Origin: Allodiplogaster sudhausi
Lineage: Eukaryota; Nematoda; Chromadorea; Rhabditida; Diplogasteridae
DNA: 64,000 nt
Reading direction: 5' to 3'
Assembly (NCBI GenBank): GCA_945643635.1
Contig: CALZFC010000005.1
Span: 10,976,001 to 11,040,000 of the forward strand
Shown: positions 1 to 10,103 of the stretch, in pieces
Layout of the letters: the number at the start of each line of letters is the position of its first letter
Position numbering within the stretch: the first letter of the stretch is position 1
Notes under the pieces: generated by a model
The model's database searches: none
What the model saw: the letters and a program-made list of their open reading frames with translations, nothing else
What the model was told of the DNA's origin: nothing
Program-made: the position numbers and the translations under genes

Positions 1-2826
1 AGATCGTTCGCGCGGCAGTCGTGTCCGCTTCCGCTCAGTCGATTGCAAAGACGGGAACTGACAGCAACGCGGAAGACCACAAGAGGACCGCCTCGCGCTT
101 CTTCATCCGGCTTCTGGAAGAGGGAGAACGACAAGGACGACTGGAACAGCTGCTCGGAAATGGCTCGTGCTTGACTCGCATGATTTCTCTCTTTGCGCAA
201 CTAGAGAAACAGACAACAGAGATAAGGGAGGAACGAGAGGGAGTTAGAGAGTGTAAGAGAGAGAAAGATGGAGTCTGAAATGTAGAGGATTTGTCTTTGA
301 GCTACCATTTGTTTCCCACAAGAGAAAATATCCTGGACATATCCGAGACACTTGTCCATGTCCTCGAGGGAAAATAATCGTGCGGCTGCAGGAGTTCTCC
401 TTGCCATGCTGGAGGTGCAGCCTACCTCCTCAACGTTGATTCCTTTCCCGCTCCTCGGACGGATCTTCGCGACGTATCCGGGATGGGCTAGCAAGTGCCT
501 CCAGGACACTTCCATCCACCAGCTCGCAGTCCTCTCTGCGTACTCGCATTCTTTCTCTCTTCATCTTAATAATAATCAATTCTATCTCCTTGAAGCAAGC
601 CTATAAGTTCTTTTTTCTAAGATAGAAAACAGTTTGTTTAAAGATTTTATTCTGAAGCAATATTTTAAGAGTCCCTCCGCTGATCAAGTCACAGTTCTAC
701 GACCACCCCTCGATTGCGGAAGAGTCTGTATTCCCGGTTTGTAAATATTCCATACAGAGAGACGTTTTAGTCCTTTCTTGTTTTGTCCCTGTGTTTCGAA
801 ATAACAAATTTGGTGTTTGCAGAACGGCGCCGCGGCCAAGGAAGACGCCGCTCCCAAGGAAGACGCCGCGGCCAAGGAAAACGCCATGGCCAAGGAAGAC
901 GCCGTGGCCAAGGAAGACGCCGCTCCCAAGGAAGACGCCGCGGCCAAGGAAAACGCCATGGCCAAGGAAGACGCCGTGGCCAAGGAAGACGCCGTGGCCA
1001 AGGAAGACGCAGTGGCCAAGGAAGACGCCGTGGCCAAGGAAGACGCCGCTCCCAAGGAAGACGCAGCGGCCAAGGAAAACGCCATGGCCAAGGAAGACGC
1101 CGTGGCCAAGGAAGACGCAGTGGCCAAGGAAGACGCCGTGGCCAAGGAAGACGCCGCTCCCAAGGAAGACGCCGCTCCCAAGGAAGACGCAGCGGCCAAG
1201 GAAGACGCAGTGGCCAAGGAAGACGCCGTGGCCAAGGAAGACGCCGCTCCCAAGGAAGACGCCGCTCCCAAGGAAGACGTAGCGGCCAAGGAAGACGCAG
1301 CGGCCAAGGAAGACGCCGTGGCCAAGGAAGACGCCGTGGCCAAGGAAGACGCAGTGGCCAAGGAAGACGCCTCGGCCAAGGAAGACGCCTCGGCCAAGGA
1401 AAACTACGCAGCCGGCGCAGCGGCGGCTTCTTCAGGTTTCACCGCGCTTATCTTAAGGAGTATACCCATATATTGAGAGGCTCTTTCTTCAGGGGGCTCT
1501 ATTATACCCTTTTTGGACCTTGAAATCATGGGAATCACGATCAGAATCTACACATTGTTTGCATAGATTTTTCTATTCTTTTTGGAACCCGTGAATATAC
1601 CCTTTAAATATTCCCTCAGAGTCGCCTTCGCTGGCCTGGACTCGTGCGTCCGCCTCTGATGGGCTCTTCGCTCTGCCGGTTCTCGTGTTCGACCGCATCA
1701 CCTCCTTCCTGTCCTTCAATGATCTCACTTCTCTCCTTCTCTCATGCCGAGCTGCGCATGAGGTTATCGAATTATGAATGCACCGTTTTTCTCTCTTTTC
1801 GACCCTTACCTAAGCAACTGACTTGGTTAGAACTTTTCAATGAAATCTTTGTACTCTTATATTTAAATCTTTTTCTGAATAAAGGCAATATTTTTTAAGC
1901 TATTTTATTTATTCGTAAAAAAATTTCGTGTTTAAACTCCAATTAAATATTTATTTCGAAAAGCTTGCAGCTGGTCTTCCGTAAGCTTGGCTCCGCGCTC
2001 TCTCTCCACATTCTTCACAAGTTATTTCCTGCTATCCCTCGCACGGTCCACACCCTTTGGGGAGTGCACGCCTGGTCTAAACTGTTGCACCACGTGAACC
2101 CGGAGAGAATCTGCGAAGTCGACTTCGCCGGGATCGACACAATTGAAGTGACACAGCTGCAAGAGATTTTCAAGGCAAGCAATTTTTCTTCCTATCCTTT
2201 TGACAAGCGATGGGATAATTATAATAGTTACTAAATGATATTAGTTCTGTGAAAATCAGATTTTCATATGTTTCGTTTAGTAGTGATCACACAACGTGTT
2301 GTAATCTATAAAGAGATAATATAATATTTTCATCTATTATTTGTTTTTACTCATTTAAGCTAGCTTGATGACCCTTTTTTTGAGGAGCCTTTCGAGTTCG
2401 TGGAGAGTCTCCACCTGCAGGGATGCCTAGTGATGCCGGATACTTGGGCTATGCTCAGCAAACTTTTCCCGAACGTTCGGAAGGTCGTGGTCTCTGCTCA
2501 CCTCGCTCACCCAGTGTCAGTACTCGAAAAGTAATCGTGCCTAAATCAGCAAGAGTCAATGATAAGCAATAAAAGTATTTCAATTATTTTTGACTTAATA
2601 GATAATGGAGATCTTCTGCCATGTTTCTTCCATCAACGAGTTCCAAGTTAATAAATGAAATCTATATTTTATTTTCCTTTGAAGGGTTAGCCCCGAGGAT
2701 TTGCTGAAGACGTCGGAGCAGAACAAGAAGGCGGAGAGGGTGAAGGGCGAGCAGTTCGCCGCCCTTCTCATCACGATGATCGGCTCCTTCGATCATCTCG
2801 AACGCAGCGAGTTGGCAGCTGGATAG
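1..2826 (+). CDS. F-box protein with long N-terminal helical region (5'-partial, left paralogue)
   Basis: Exons readable: 392-539, 670-736, 823-1435, 1620-1762, 1971-2174, 2364-2530 and 2685-2826 (stop TAG); all splice phases agree. An upstream coding piece around 21-166 (ASRFFIRLLEEGER) belongs to it but its donor is unclear, and the gene runs off the window. Exon 1620-1762 encodes an F-box (LPVLVFDRITSFLSFNDL then LLLSCRAAHE), expected to bind SKP1 in an SCF ubiquitin ligase. The C-terminal exons (HLQGCLVMPDTWAMLSKLF) look like the divergent repeats of nematode F-box proteins. Exon 823-1435 is a coding minisatellite. The intron after 2174 has a GC donor (AAG|GCAAGC) where the right copy has GT. 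The intron ends, exon lengths and phases match the inverted copy at 50573-59929. The substrate is unknown. Gene structure is well supported; function is inferred from the F-box only. Confidence 0.72.
823..1405 (+). repeat. 18-bp coding minisatellite, 32 KE(D/N) units
   Basis: About 31 tandem 18-bp units (core gccaaggaagacgccgtg) encode KEDAVA, KEDAAP, KEDAAA and KENAMA hexapeptides, strongly charged and alanine-rich. It lies inside one exon (823-1435, 204 codons) of the F-box gene. The homologous exon of the right copy (55746-55830) has 28 codons with one recognisable AEEDG unit. Because the unit is a multiple of three and lacks stops, several frames are open over it, which gives misleading long ORFs on both strands. 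Confidence 0.95.
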
Positions 2827-2915
2827 AAGGAGGTACTTAATAATGTATCGTCTCTTTCAGCTATTTTTTTTGCTTTTATTGTGAAATAGTGGGCTGAAAA
2901 TTCAAATATGTGCCT

Positions 2916-2921
2916 AATAAA
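2916..2921 (+). promoter_or_regulatory. Polyadenylation signal AATAAA for the left F-box gene
   Basis: AATAAA 90 nt after the stop codon, in AT-rich DNA. This is a usual distance for a nematode 3' UTR. Confidence 0.45.
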
Positions 2922-3738
2922 ATCTATTGACCCTCCTTTATGTCCTATTTATGCTTTATAGCAGCCGACAGAGGCACCTTGGGATGTAGTTTAATTTAGT
3001 CTCGAAGAGTCTTCTTCTTTTTTGAAATAGTTGTTCCTTTTCATTGCAGTGTTCTTGTCCGCCCTTCCCGACCAGTTTTCCGACAGAAGTGACCTGCTTC
3101 ACCCTTTCTTGCGCATCTTCCGTCTACTCCACCAATTTTTTTTCTATTTCGTTCATTATAAAATTGAAAAGAATGTGCAGTTATACACCATATGATACCT
3201 AAGAGGAGAAAGAAATCACACAATGAATCGTCTCACCTGGCACCTTCCTACCACAAAAGAGCTGAACTGCACAGAACAAGAACGGCAATAGGCTTCATCT
3301 TAAATGATAATAAAAAACATAAACAATATAAAAATTTCTCCAGACTGTTAAGCATGTATGAAGCAAATTTCTAGCTACACACATACATACTATGTAAACT
3401 TTGTTGTTATTGTAGGTAAGTCACCCTCGCTAGGAATATGAAAACGAAGTAAATAAATATTAAATTACCAAAAACAAATTACACACACCTTCCAATGGAG
3501 CCATTCATGTTTTCTAAATTTCCGTTCCCTTTTTTCTCCACAGATTACCAGCGTTGTTCTTGAAAATTCTCACTTACAAACATTTCACATAGGTATCTGA
3601 TTTTGTTCCTGATTCTTTTCGCCTGATGGCACGTCAATGTCGTCCTCGGTCTGTCCCAGAGGCCCTTGGAATGTGATAAAACCGTAAACCATAAATTATA
3701 AGAAAACCGTAAAGAAGAAATAATTGTCAATGCATTTT

Positions 3739-3797
3739 AATACAAAGGTACGAATCTTACAACACCGTAGATGTTGTAAGATTCGTACCTTTGTATT
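3739..3797. repeat. Perfect 25-bp inverted repeat, 9-nt loop
   Basis: Arms 3739-3763 and 3773-3797 are exact reverse complements around the loop accgtagat. No coding sequence is near. It may be a relic of a foldback element or a site able to form a cruciform; no protein is encoded. Confidence 0.9.
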
Positions 3798-4725
3798 GGC
3801 TGCAGGCTCATGACTCCTGGAACTGCATCGATGTCACTTTTAGCTCGATTGTTCAGTGGATCAACATCGAAATCGCATGACAGTATCTTGGGGAATACTG
3901 TCTCTCTGAATTTTTTTTTCTGTTACAAGAGAAAATAGGGTGGAAATCGAATGCTCATAGCGATTTCTCGAACCTACACATTAACAATCTTCTGCAATAC
4001 GAAATATCATTCATGTTATGTTGGTTGATCGCAAGCCTTGAAGCGCACCACATCGTTATCTCTAAAACAAAAATTGTCAAAACGATGTCTTCATTCAAAT
4101 GCATCTTTCGTGAGAATGCCTGCACAAATGCATATTTAGCACTATCAAAACATTTCCCTCTCTCTTATGCACATTCACATATGTTAATGTTACGTCAGGA
4201 TGCATGACAAATAATAGCTTAAAGTTCGCTTCATGATTTCGGTGAAAGGGAAGACCCAGCTTACGCAAACGAACGTGGATCAATGGAAAAACATTTCTCG
4301 TCTAGAAAGTACTCTCTCGCTCCCTCTCCCTCTCTCTCTCTTACTCTCTTCTCTCTCACTCTCCTCTCTCTCTCGCTCTGCTTTCTCACTCCTTTTTTGT
4401 GCTCCTCTCGTTCTATCTCTGTCTCACTGAAGGTGAGTAGTAGAAATTCTATTATTTTCTATTCTCTGTATGTATCTCCATAAAGTGTTCTCACCTCATG
4501 CATTTTGAGCTTCTCCATAAATTTCTTTTACTTCATTCTGTCCTTTTCTTACCGTCATCTTTCTCTCTGTTTCTCTCTCACTCTCTTTCACACAAGTTTC
4601 CTTCAACACTTTTTATTTATTATACGTATTCGTTCAAATTGTACTTAACTCGATGGACCGCACATCGAGTTCGTTTGCCAATTTATATTCAGGTATTCCG
4701 TGCCTTCAAAATTTAGCATTAAAAT

Positions 4726-4864
4726 ATCCCAATTGTCACGCTTCATGCCTCAAAAGTTTTCCATTTTTATTGACCAAAGTGGCGCAATGCCACGTTGAAT
4801 TTGATGATATTTTGGTCTCATTAAGATGGAAATTTTTCAAGGCATGAAGCCTGGCAATAGGGAC
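4726..4864. repeat. Imperfect foldback, arms about 55-60 bp
   Basis: The left arm (from about 4726, with gcttcatgcct at 4740) pairs with the right arm ending about 4864 (ggcatgaagc at 4841-4850), with scattered mismatches. The whole could fold as one long hairpin. It may be a small MITE or a hairpin RNA precursor. Confidence 0.75.
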
Positions 4865-5231
4865 ATTTTCATTCGATTATGGTAAAACTCGAGTGCCTGT
4901 ATCTAAATATGCAAACCAAATCGACGTGCATTTATCAATAAACGCGCCATTTGATCAGAAATTACAAAACTTTCCGAAGGTTTCGAAAGATCCTGCACTC
5001 TTGTTTATTGGGCGGCACTTTATATCAAAATATTAATTTCGTATACTTGTAATTTCATGTAAATAAATAAATAATGTCAGTGCCTTTGATGCACTTTTGA
5101 TAAATAATCTAATAACTAAAATAAAGAACTTGTTTTACTTGCATATTCAGTTTTGTGAAGAAATAGCACGTAAGAGGATGATCGTACGTGCACTATTCCT
5201 TTGCCCTTTAAAGTGCTCCATCCTCCAATCC

Positions 5232-5239
5232 TATAAAAG
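5232..5239 (+). promoter_or_regulatory. TATA box upstream of the transthyretin-like gene
   Basis: TATAAAAG about 150 nt upstream of the ATG at 5383. It would place the transcription start near 5260 with a 5' UTR of roughly 120 nt. Inferred from sequence only. Confidence 0.4.
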
Positions 5240-5382
5240 GCAAGCAATTTCGTCAAATAAACATTGTCTTCTCCTCCGTCTTCATTGTGCTCCCGCGTTC
5301 CAGTGTCAGTGGTGCCTTGTATTTAACATATTTCGTCAATTATTTAATGAAAAAATAATAAAGCTATTTAAGTCGATAAGAG

Positions 5383-6228
5383 ATGCGTTCGCTTCCTCTT
5401 CTCCTCGGACTCTCCGTGTTACTTCCATCTGTTGCCTCCGCTTTCGTCAGCGTCGATGTCATTCTCGCGTGTGAAGGAAACCCGTCCAAGAACATGACGG
5501 CCAAGGTGCAGCTGTGGGACTACCACATAAGCGGTCCGTCGACGGCGGAAACTTATAGTCTACAGTTTGAGACTTGGACCAACTCGGAGGACTATGCCAA
5601 GTGGACTCCTTTTAAAAGGAAGCTTCCTAATCTACACATTTTCCCCTTTTCTTTTTAATTCAGGAGCGAAAGATCTTGTTCTGGCTACAAATTATGAATA
5701 ATTCTATAGATAATAAAAAGAATCTTCGAAAAGAAGAAAGAAAAAAACTTTCCAGGCGACCATACATATGTGACTACTGTGGATGATGTCGAGATCAACA
5801 CAGGGAAGATGGCAACGATTGCTGGTGATGCTGGCGGCTTCTTTAGCTGGCTGCCGGTCTCTCCTTTCAACTTTTCCCTTTTTGCCCCTCTTCCACCGAC
5901 GTAGTCAATCAATCGTAGAGCAAATCGAAATGTTTCATATTTACATATTTATTATGAAATAAGGCAACAACTGTGTACTTTGGATATTCTCAAACATGGA
6001 TAATTATACCTTGCTCTTTTATTGATCTTGTTACTTTTCCAGTTCTACCACTACTACTTCCTGAAGATCATCCACTTCTGCAATACGGACTGCGAGCGCG
6101 GACGCTGGTCGTACATTCCAGCCGTGATGGGCGCTTACTACCATTATGTTGATCTCGAAACGGTCAACCTCGCGCAGAACCTCAGCCTCAGCAATTCCAA
6201 CCAGAACGACCGTTGTGGCACCCCATAA
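5383..6228 (+). CDS. Transthyretin-like (TTL) secreted protein
   Basis: Three exons, 5383-5533, 5756-5856 and 6043-6228, join in phase to 145 residues. Residues 1-20 (MRSLPLLLGLSVLLPSVASA) are a clear signal peptide. The mature part follows the nematode TTL pattern: an opening strand and Cys (VSVDVILACEGNPSKN) then the KVQLWDY strand, a central DDVEINTGKM segment, and FLKIIHFCNTDC followed by VNLAQNLSLSN and a last Cys. TTL proteins are small secreted nematode proteins with a transthyretin fold; roles differ between members and none can be assigned here. Potential N-glycosylation sites NMT and NLS. The first donor (GCG|GTCCGT) is weak, and the frame stays open beyond it, so a longer first exon is possible. 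A TATA box and AATAAA flank the gene. Confidence 0.8.
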
Positions 6229-6245
6229 CTCTATGAAGACATCCG

Positions 6246-6251
6246 AATAAA
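6246..6251 (+). promoter_or_regulatory. Polyadenylation signal AATAAA of the TTL gene
   Basis: AATAAA 18 nt after the stop codon at 6226-6228. The 3' UTR would be very short, which is common for small nematode genes. Confidence 0.55.
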
Positions 6252-7502
6252 TTATTGTGTTCAATGAAATTTGTAAACCGTTACAAAGTATGAATTTTGA
6301 GCTGAAGTATAGCCAAACAGTCATAAAACCTGTATTCATGAAGTTTCAGTTTGTGCCGTTCATAGTTGTCTTCCTGGATTAATTGCAAGGCTCTGATGCT
6401 TCTTGATCTGTTTACTAAATCAGCTAACACAGAATAAATATATTAACAATCTTTTTGCATTTCGTTCAAAGCGCTTATGGTGCCGTAAACATTTTGCTGA
6501 AACGTGGAGTTAAAAAAAATCGACAGAAGGGTCCAATAAAAGTGCATATTTTTGTTTTTCATGCACATTTTTCAACGTACTACATAGAAGGCAGTTTATG
6601 AAATATAAATGATTGTTTTTATACTGTCAGACTTTATTGGTTTCAGTGATCAATTTTTTAACGAGTAAAATTAATTCCCCAGTTCATTATTTAATTGCTA
6701 TGTTATGAGATGCACGCATGCTGCCTGCCTCCAGTTCGCGATTCATGAACTTGGACTGGGATGCAGAAGTTTCAGCAGGATAATCTCGGAATCGAAGAGT
6801 GTAAAAAACAACAATAATTTCATTGAATCGTAATGCTTTTCCTTTAATGCGTCACTGAGTCCATCTGACCTCAATAGTTACTTTTCTAAACTTAATTATG
6901 CAATACGAATTGAGACATTATGCATAATAAAAACAATATGGAAACTCGTTAAACTGATTGTGAGATATACATATGTAGTTATCGGTTCATATTTTATATC
7001 ACAAAGATGCTGGGAAAAGTTGTGTTAAATGCATTTGTATAAAAGAATTAATTAATGGTATTAATTTAAAATAAAGTATTTTAAGTTTTGTATTCAGTCT
7101 GAAAAAAGTTATATGTCAAAACGAACCTAGTTTTTTAGAGACTTACTTGTTTTATCAATCACAGCCAAAGTGGCTGACCATGAGACAATATCGGACAAAA
7201 TGCAACTGATGCAAACTGTCTCACAAAATGAATTTTTAGAAAAGTTATAGGATATGAAAATATAGAGTGCATACATATATGAGAATCTCACAGAAGATTT
7301 CTTTAAATTATTTAAAAAGATAGAAATTCAAATTCGGGCCAAACAACCGTATTTTTCAAGAATGGTACTTTTTTTCAGTGCGATCATGCTGATTGGGGAG
7401 GGGGAGATGTATTCATATCAGAAGATAGTAGCCATAATTACGAAAATGATCAATATAGAAACACAAGCAGAATAACATCAAGAATTGTTTTCTTCGAAAA
7501 CA
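6252..7502. other. Intergenic, AT-rich, nothing recognised
   Basis: About 1.25 kb of AT-rich DNA between the TTL gene and the 3' end of the first receptor gene; the two genes are convergent. No in-phase exons, RNA gene or long repeat was seen. A short palindrome (cagccaaagtggctg) lies near 7163. Confidence 0.6.
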
Positions 7503-10056
7503 TCAAAGGATCTGCAGCGTATGCCGCCGCGCCTTTGATCTCGCCGCCATGACGAGCGACTTCCTCTTCTTCCTCGTCGTGCCTCCCGTCGGCCGTGGCG
7601 ACACCTCGGCGACCGACTGGAGAAGGCGCGTGCCGCCTGATGCGATGAGAATGGACGGATGAGGAAGGAAAAAAAGAATACTTACAAAGAAAGTAACGAG
7701 AATAAGGAGATGCAAATGAGATGAGTTGAAAAAAAGAAATGTTTTAAGTCCTTCTCAACACAATAATAAACTCTAAATGACAAAAAGAGAGAAACAAATC
7801 GAAGCGAAAGAAGCCGAGCTACCGTAGCTGGCTGCGGGTCGCTTGAACGATCGCCATCGTCGCGTGACGTTGCCATTGGCGTCTCGCTCATCCACGATGC
7901 TCACTCCGAGAAGATGCGCGCATCGCGCGCGGAAGTCGCTGTTCAACGCGAGGTACACGAAGAAGTTCACGCCCGAGTTGACGCACGTCGCCCAGACGGA
8001 AGGCTTCGAAATCGCGTCTGACACCTGCGACATGGTCGATTGGTAGTAGAATAGGAACGAAGGAAAGGCGGCCAAGGTTCGAAACATTTGGTGAATTAGA
8101 CACTACTTTATAGCAATAGTTTTCTAATATAAATATTAATATATGAAGATAGTAGAATAAAGTCGAGAAATACAGTAGCCTACCTTCTTGTAAAGCACTG
8201 ATGTGAGCGAGACGAGATTTGGTATGCACACGAGCACTGTCGATATGAACGAAATGACAAGATAGCAGCGGAGGCGTGCGATATGGCGATTCTTTCTGTG
8301 AGGTCAAGACCAGTAAATTGCTTGTCCCCGTATATGCTTTTTTTTCTTAAAAAAAATCAACACACAATATCTAAACTACCCTTTCCCTCCGAAAAATATG
8401 TGCAGCTTCAAATTCACATTACTATTTTCACGCTGCTTGTAGCAAAATGGCATACGCGGGCCATTTGTACTACCTCTTTTTAATCGACCCTTTCAAATAA
8501 AATCAATCAATGCAAACCCATTCTTCCTAGTCCGAGCATAACAATAGTTAAAATTAAATAGAGGAGAATTGTTACATAGAATGATTGAATGCCGCGTACT
8601 CGCTGACTTTGGAGATTCGCTTGACGCGCGTGTACGCGGCGAGATTGAGGGCAGCGCCCGCCGCGTAGCCGGCCACGTTGGCCGAGTAGACAAAGGTGGC
8701 GAAGCCGGCCGAGAACGCCGCTTTTCGCCCGCAAAAGTATGGCGCCTGCAATGATCACTATCCGCCTGATCTAGGTTGCGGCTAATTTTTTTTAAGGAAA
8801 GAAGGGCCAAGCAGATAGAGCAATCTTCATGCCAGATAATGTTATCTAGATTGTTGACATTCTTGTGCTTCATGCTTTTGCCTTAGGTACATACAAACAT
8901 ATCTGGGGAATAAATAACCTAACTTTTCTTCTATTTTGATACATTCGCCTTGGCGTAAAGCGTATATCCATAAAATTTGAGCGATTTTATTCCATTACAT
9001 TCTTAGCAATAGTGACTTGAAAACTAGGGGATGTAGAATTAGCTACGATAGGTCAGAGCAGCCCTCCTATAATATATTTCACATGCTCTCTCGACCGAGC
9101 GACAGGCAGCTTTATGTACGCGCGCATTTTTCAGCGCCAATGTATAATTATTCGTCGACTACGTCCTTCAAGCAGCCTGGCGATGCAACACTTTGAATTT
9201 GCCGTTCCTTTGCCTTTTGATCTTGCTGACGCCCCTGAATGATTTGCTCAATCAGCGCATGCTTCTTCCCTCACTTCACACGGCGGTCATCACAAAAAGA
9301 GGCGAAGCAAGTATTTCTACGATGTGGAAATCTGTTCAGTGTATAGCAATTCACACGCCCAAATGCGGCTATAAAGTAAATAAGCCGATATATAAACGCT
9401 CACGCTCTTTGATTAGACAACAGCATTCGCTCAATTTTGAGGATCCGTTCCGCATTTCTGCTTCACTTTTCCAAAGCAAAGTTCAAGAGAAAATGTACGA
9501 ATTTTCCTTGAAGGCGCAAGAGTGTATTTTAAATGAGAAGGAAACATTAATGGTTTAATTTCTAATTGTTATCATTCTGTTCAGGAAGAGTGTTTGATGA
9601 AGGAAGCGAGAATGCTGGGCCTCGCGCTCCTTCTCGCCATGCCTCTGCTGGCAGCCTCGGCGAGAATGACCATCTATCTCGATCTGACGTGTCCAGAGGA
9701 ACTTCTTCTCCTTAGCAATATCACGCTGTCTCTCAAATAAACTCTCATGTCGTCAGTTTGTCTTAAACCTGAACAAATCGAAATGAATCAAACAAAAATC
9801 AAGTTATTGAAATTAATAAATTGATTGCAACCTTCAACTCCTTTTATTTTATTTTTCATTAACAGTTGGGTGTGGGAAAAATAGCAAAATATCAGGATTA
9901 GATTGCAATGAATTTATCTACTCGCTCTCTTTCTTTTTTTAAATTTCTGCAATCTAAATCGGGAGATCGACATGCCGTTAAAATTCGTCGCCAGGAAGAG
10001 AGTTTGAAAAGGAGAGATGGAGATAAAGAGAGGGAGAGATTGAAAGAGGAAGAGAG

Positions 10057-10103
<47 letters not shown>

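Larger units (their letters stand above)
2827..5231. other. Intergenic, AT-rich; hairpins and CT-rich stretch
   Basis: No supported gene. It holds the polyA signal of the F-box gene, a perfect 25-bp hairpin (3739-3797), a CT-rich tract (4300-4430) and a long imperfect foldback (4726-4864). A short open stretch after an acceptor-like site near 3048 (FLSALPDQFSDRSDLLHPFL) could be a stray exon, but nothing joins to it in phase. Confidence 0.6.

Noticed and set aside
684..1523. Long overlapping ORFs on both strands (Ser/Leu/Ala repeats, Arg/Gly/Gln repeats)
   Set aside because: They are alternative frames of the 18-bp coding minisatellite; only the KEDAVA frame joins neighbouring exons in phase.
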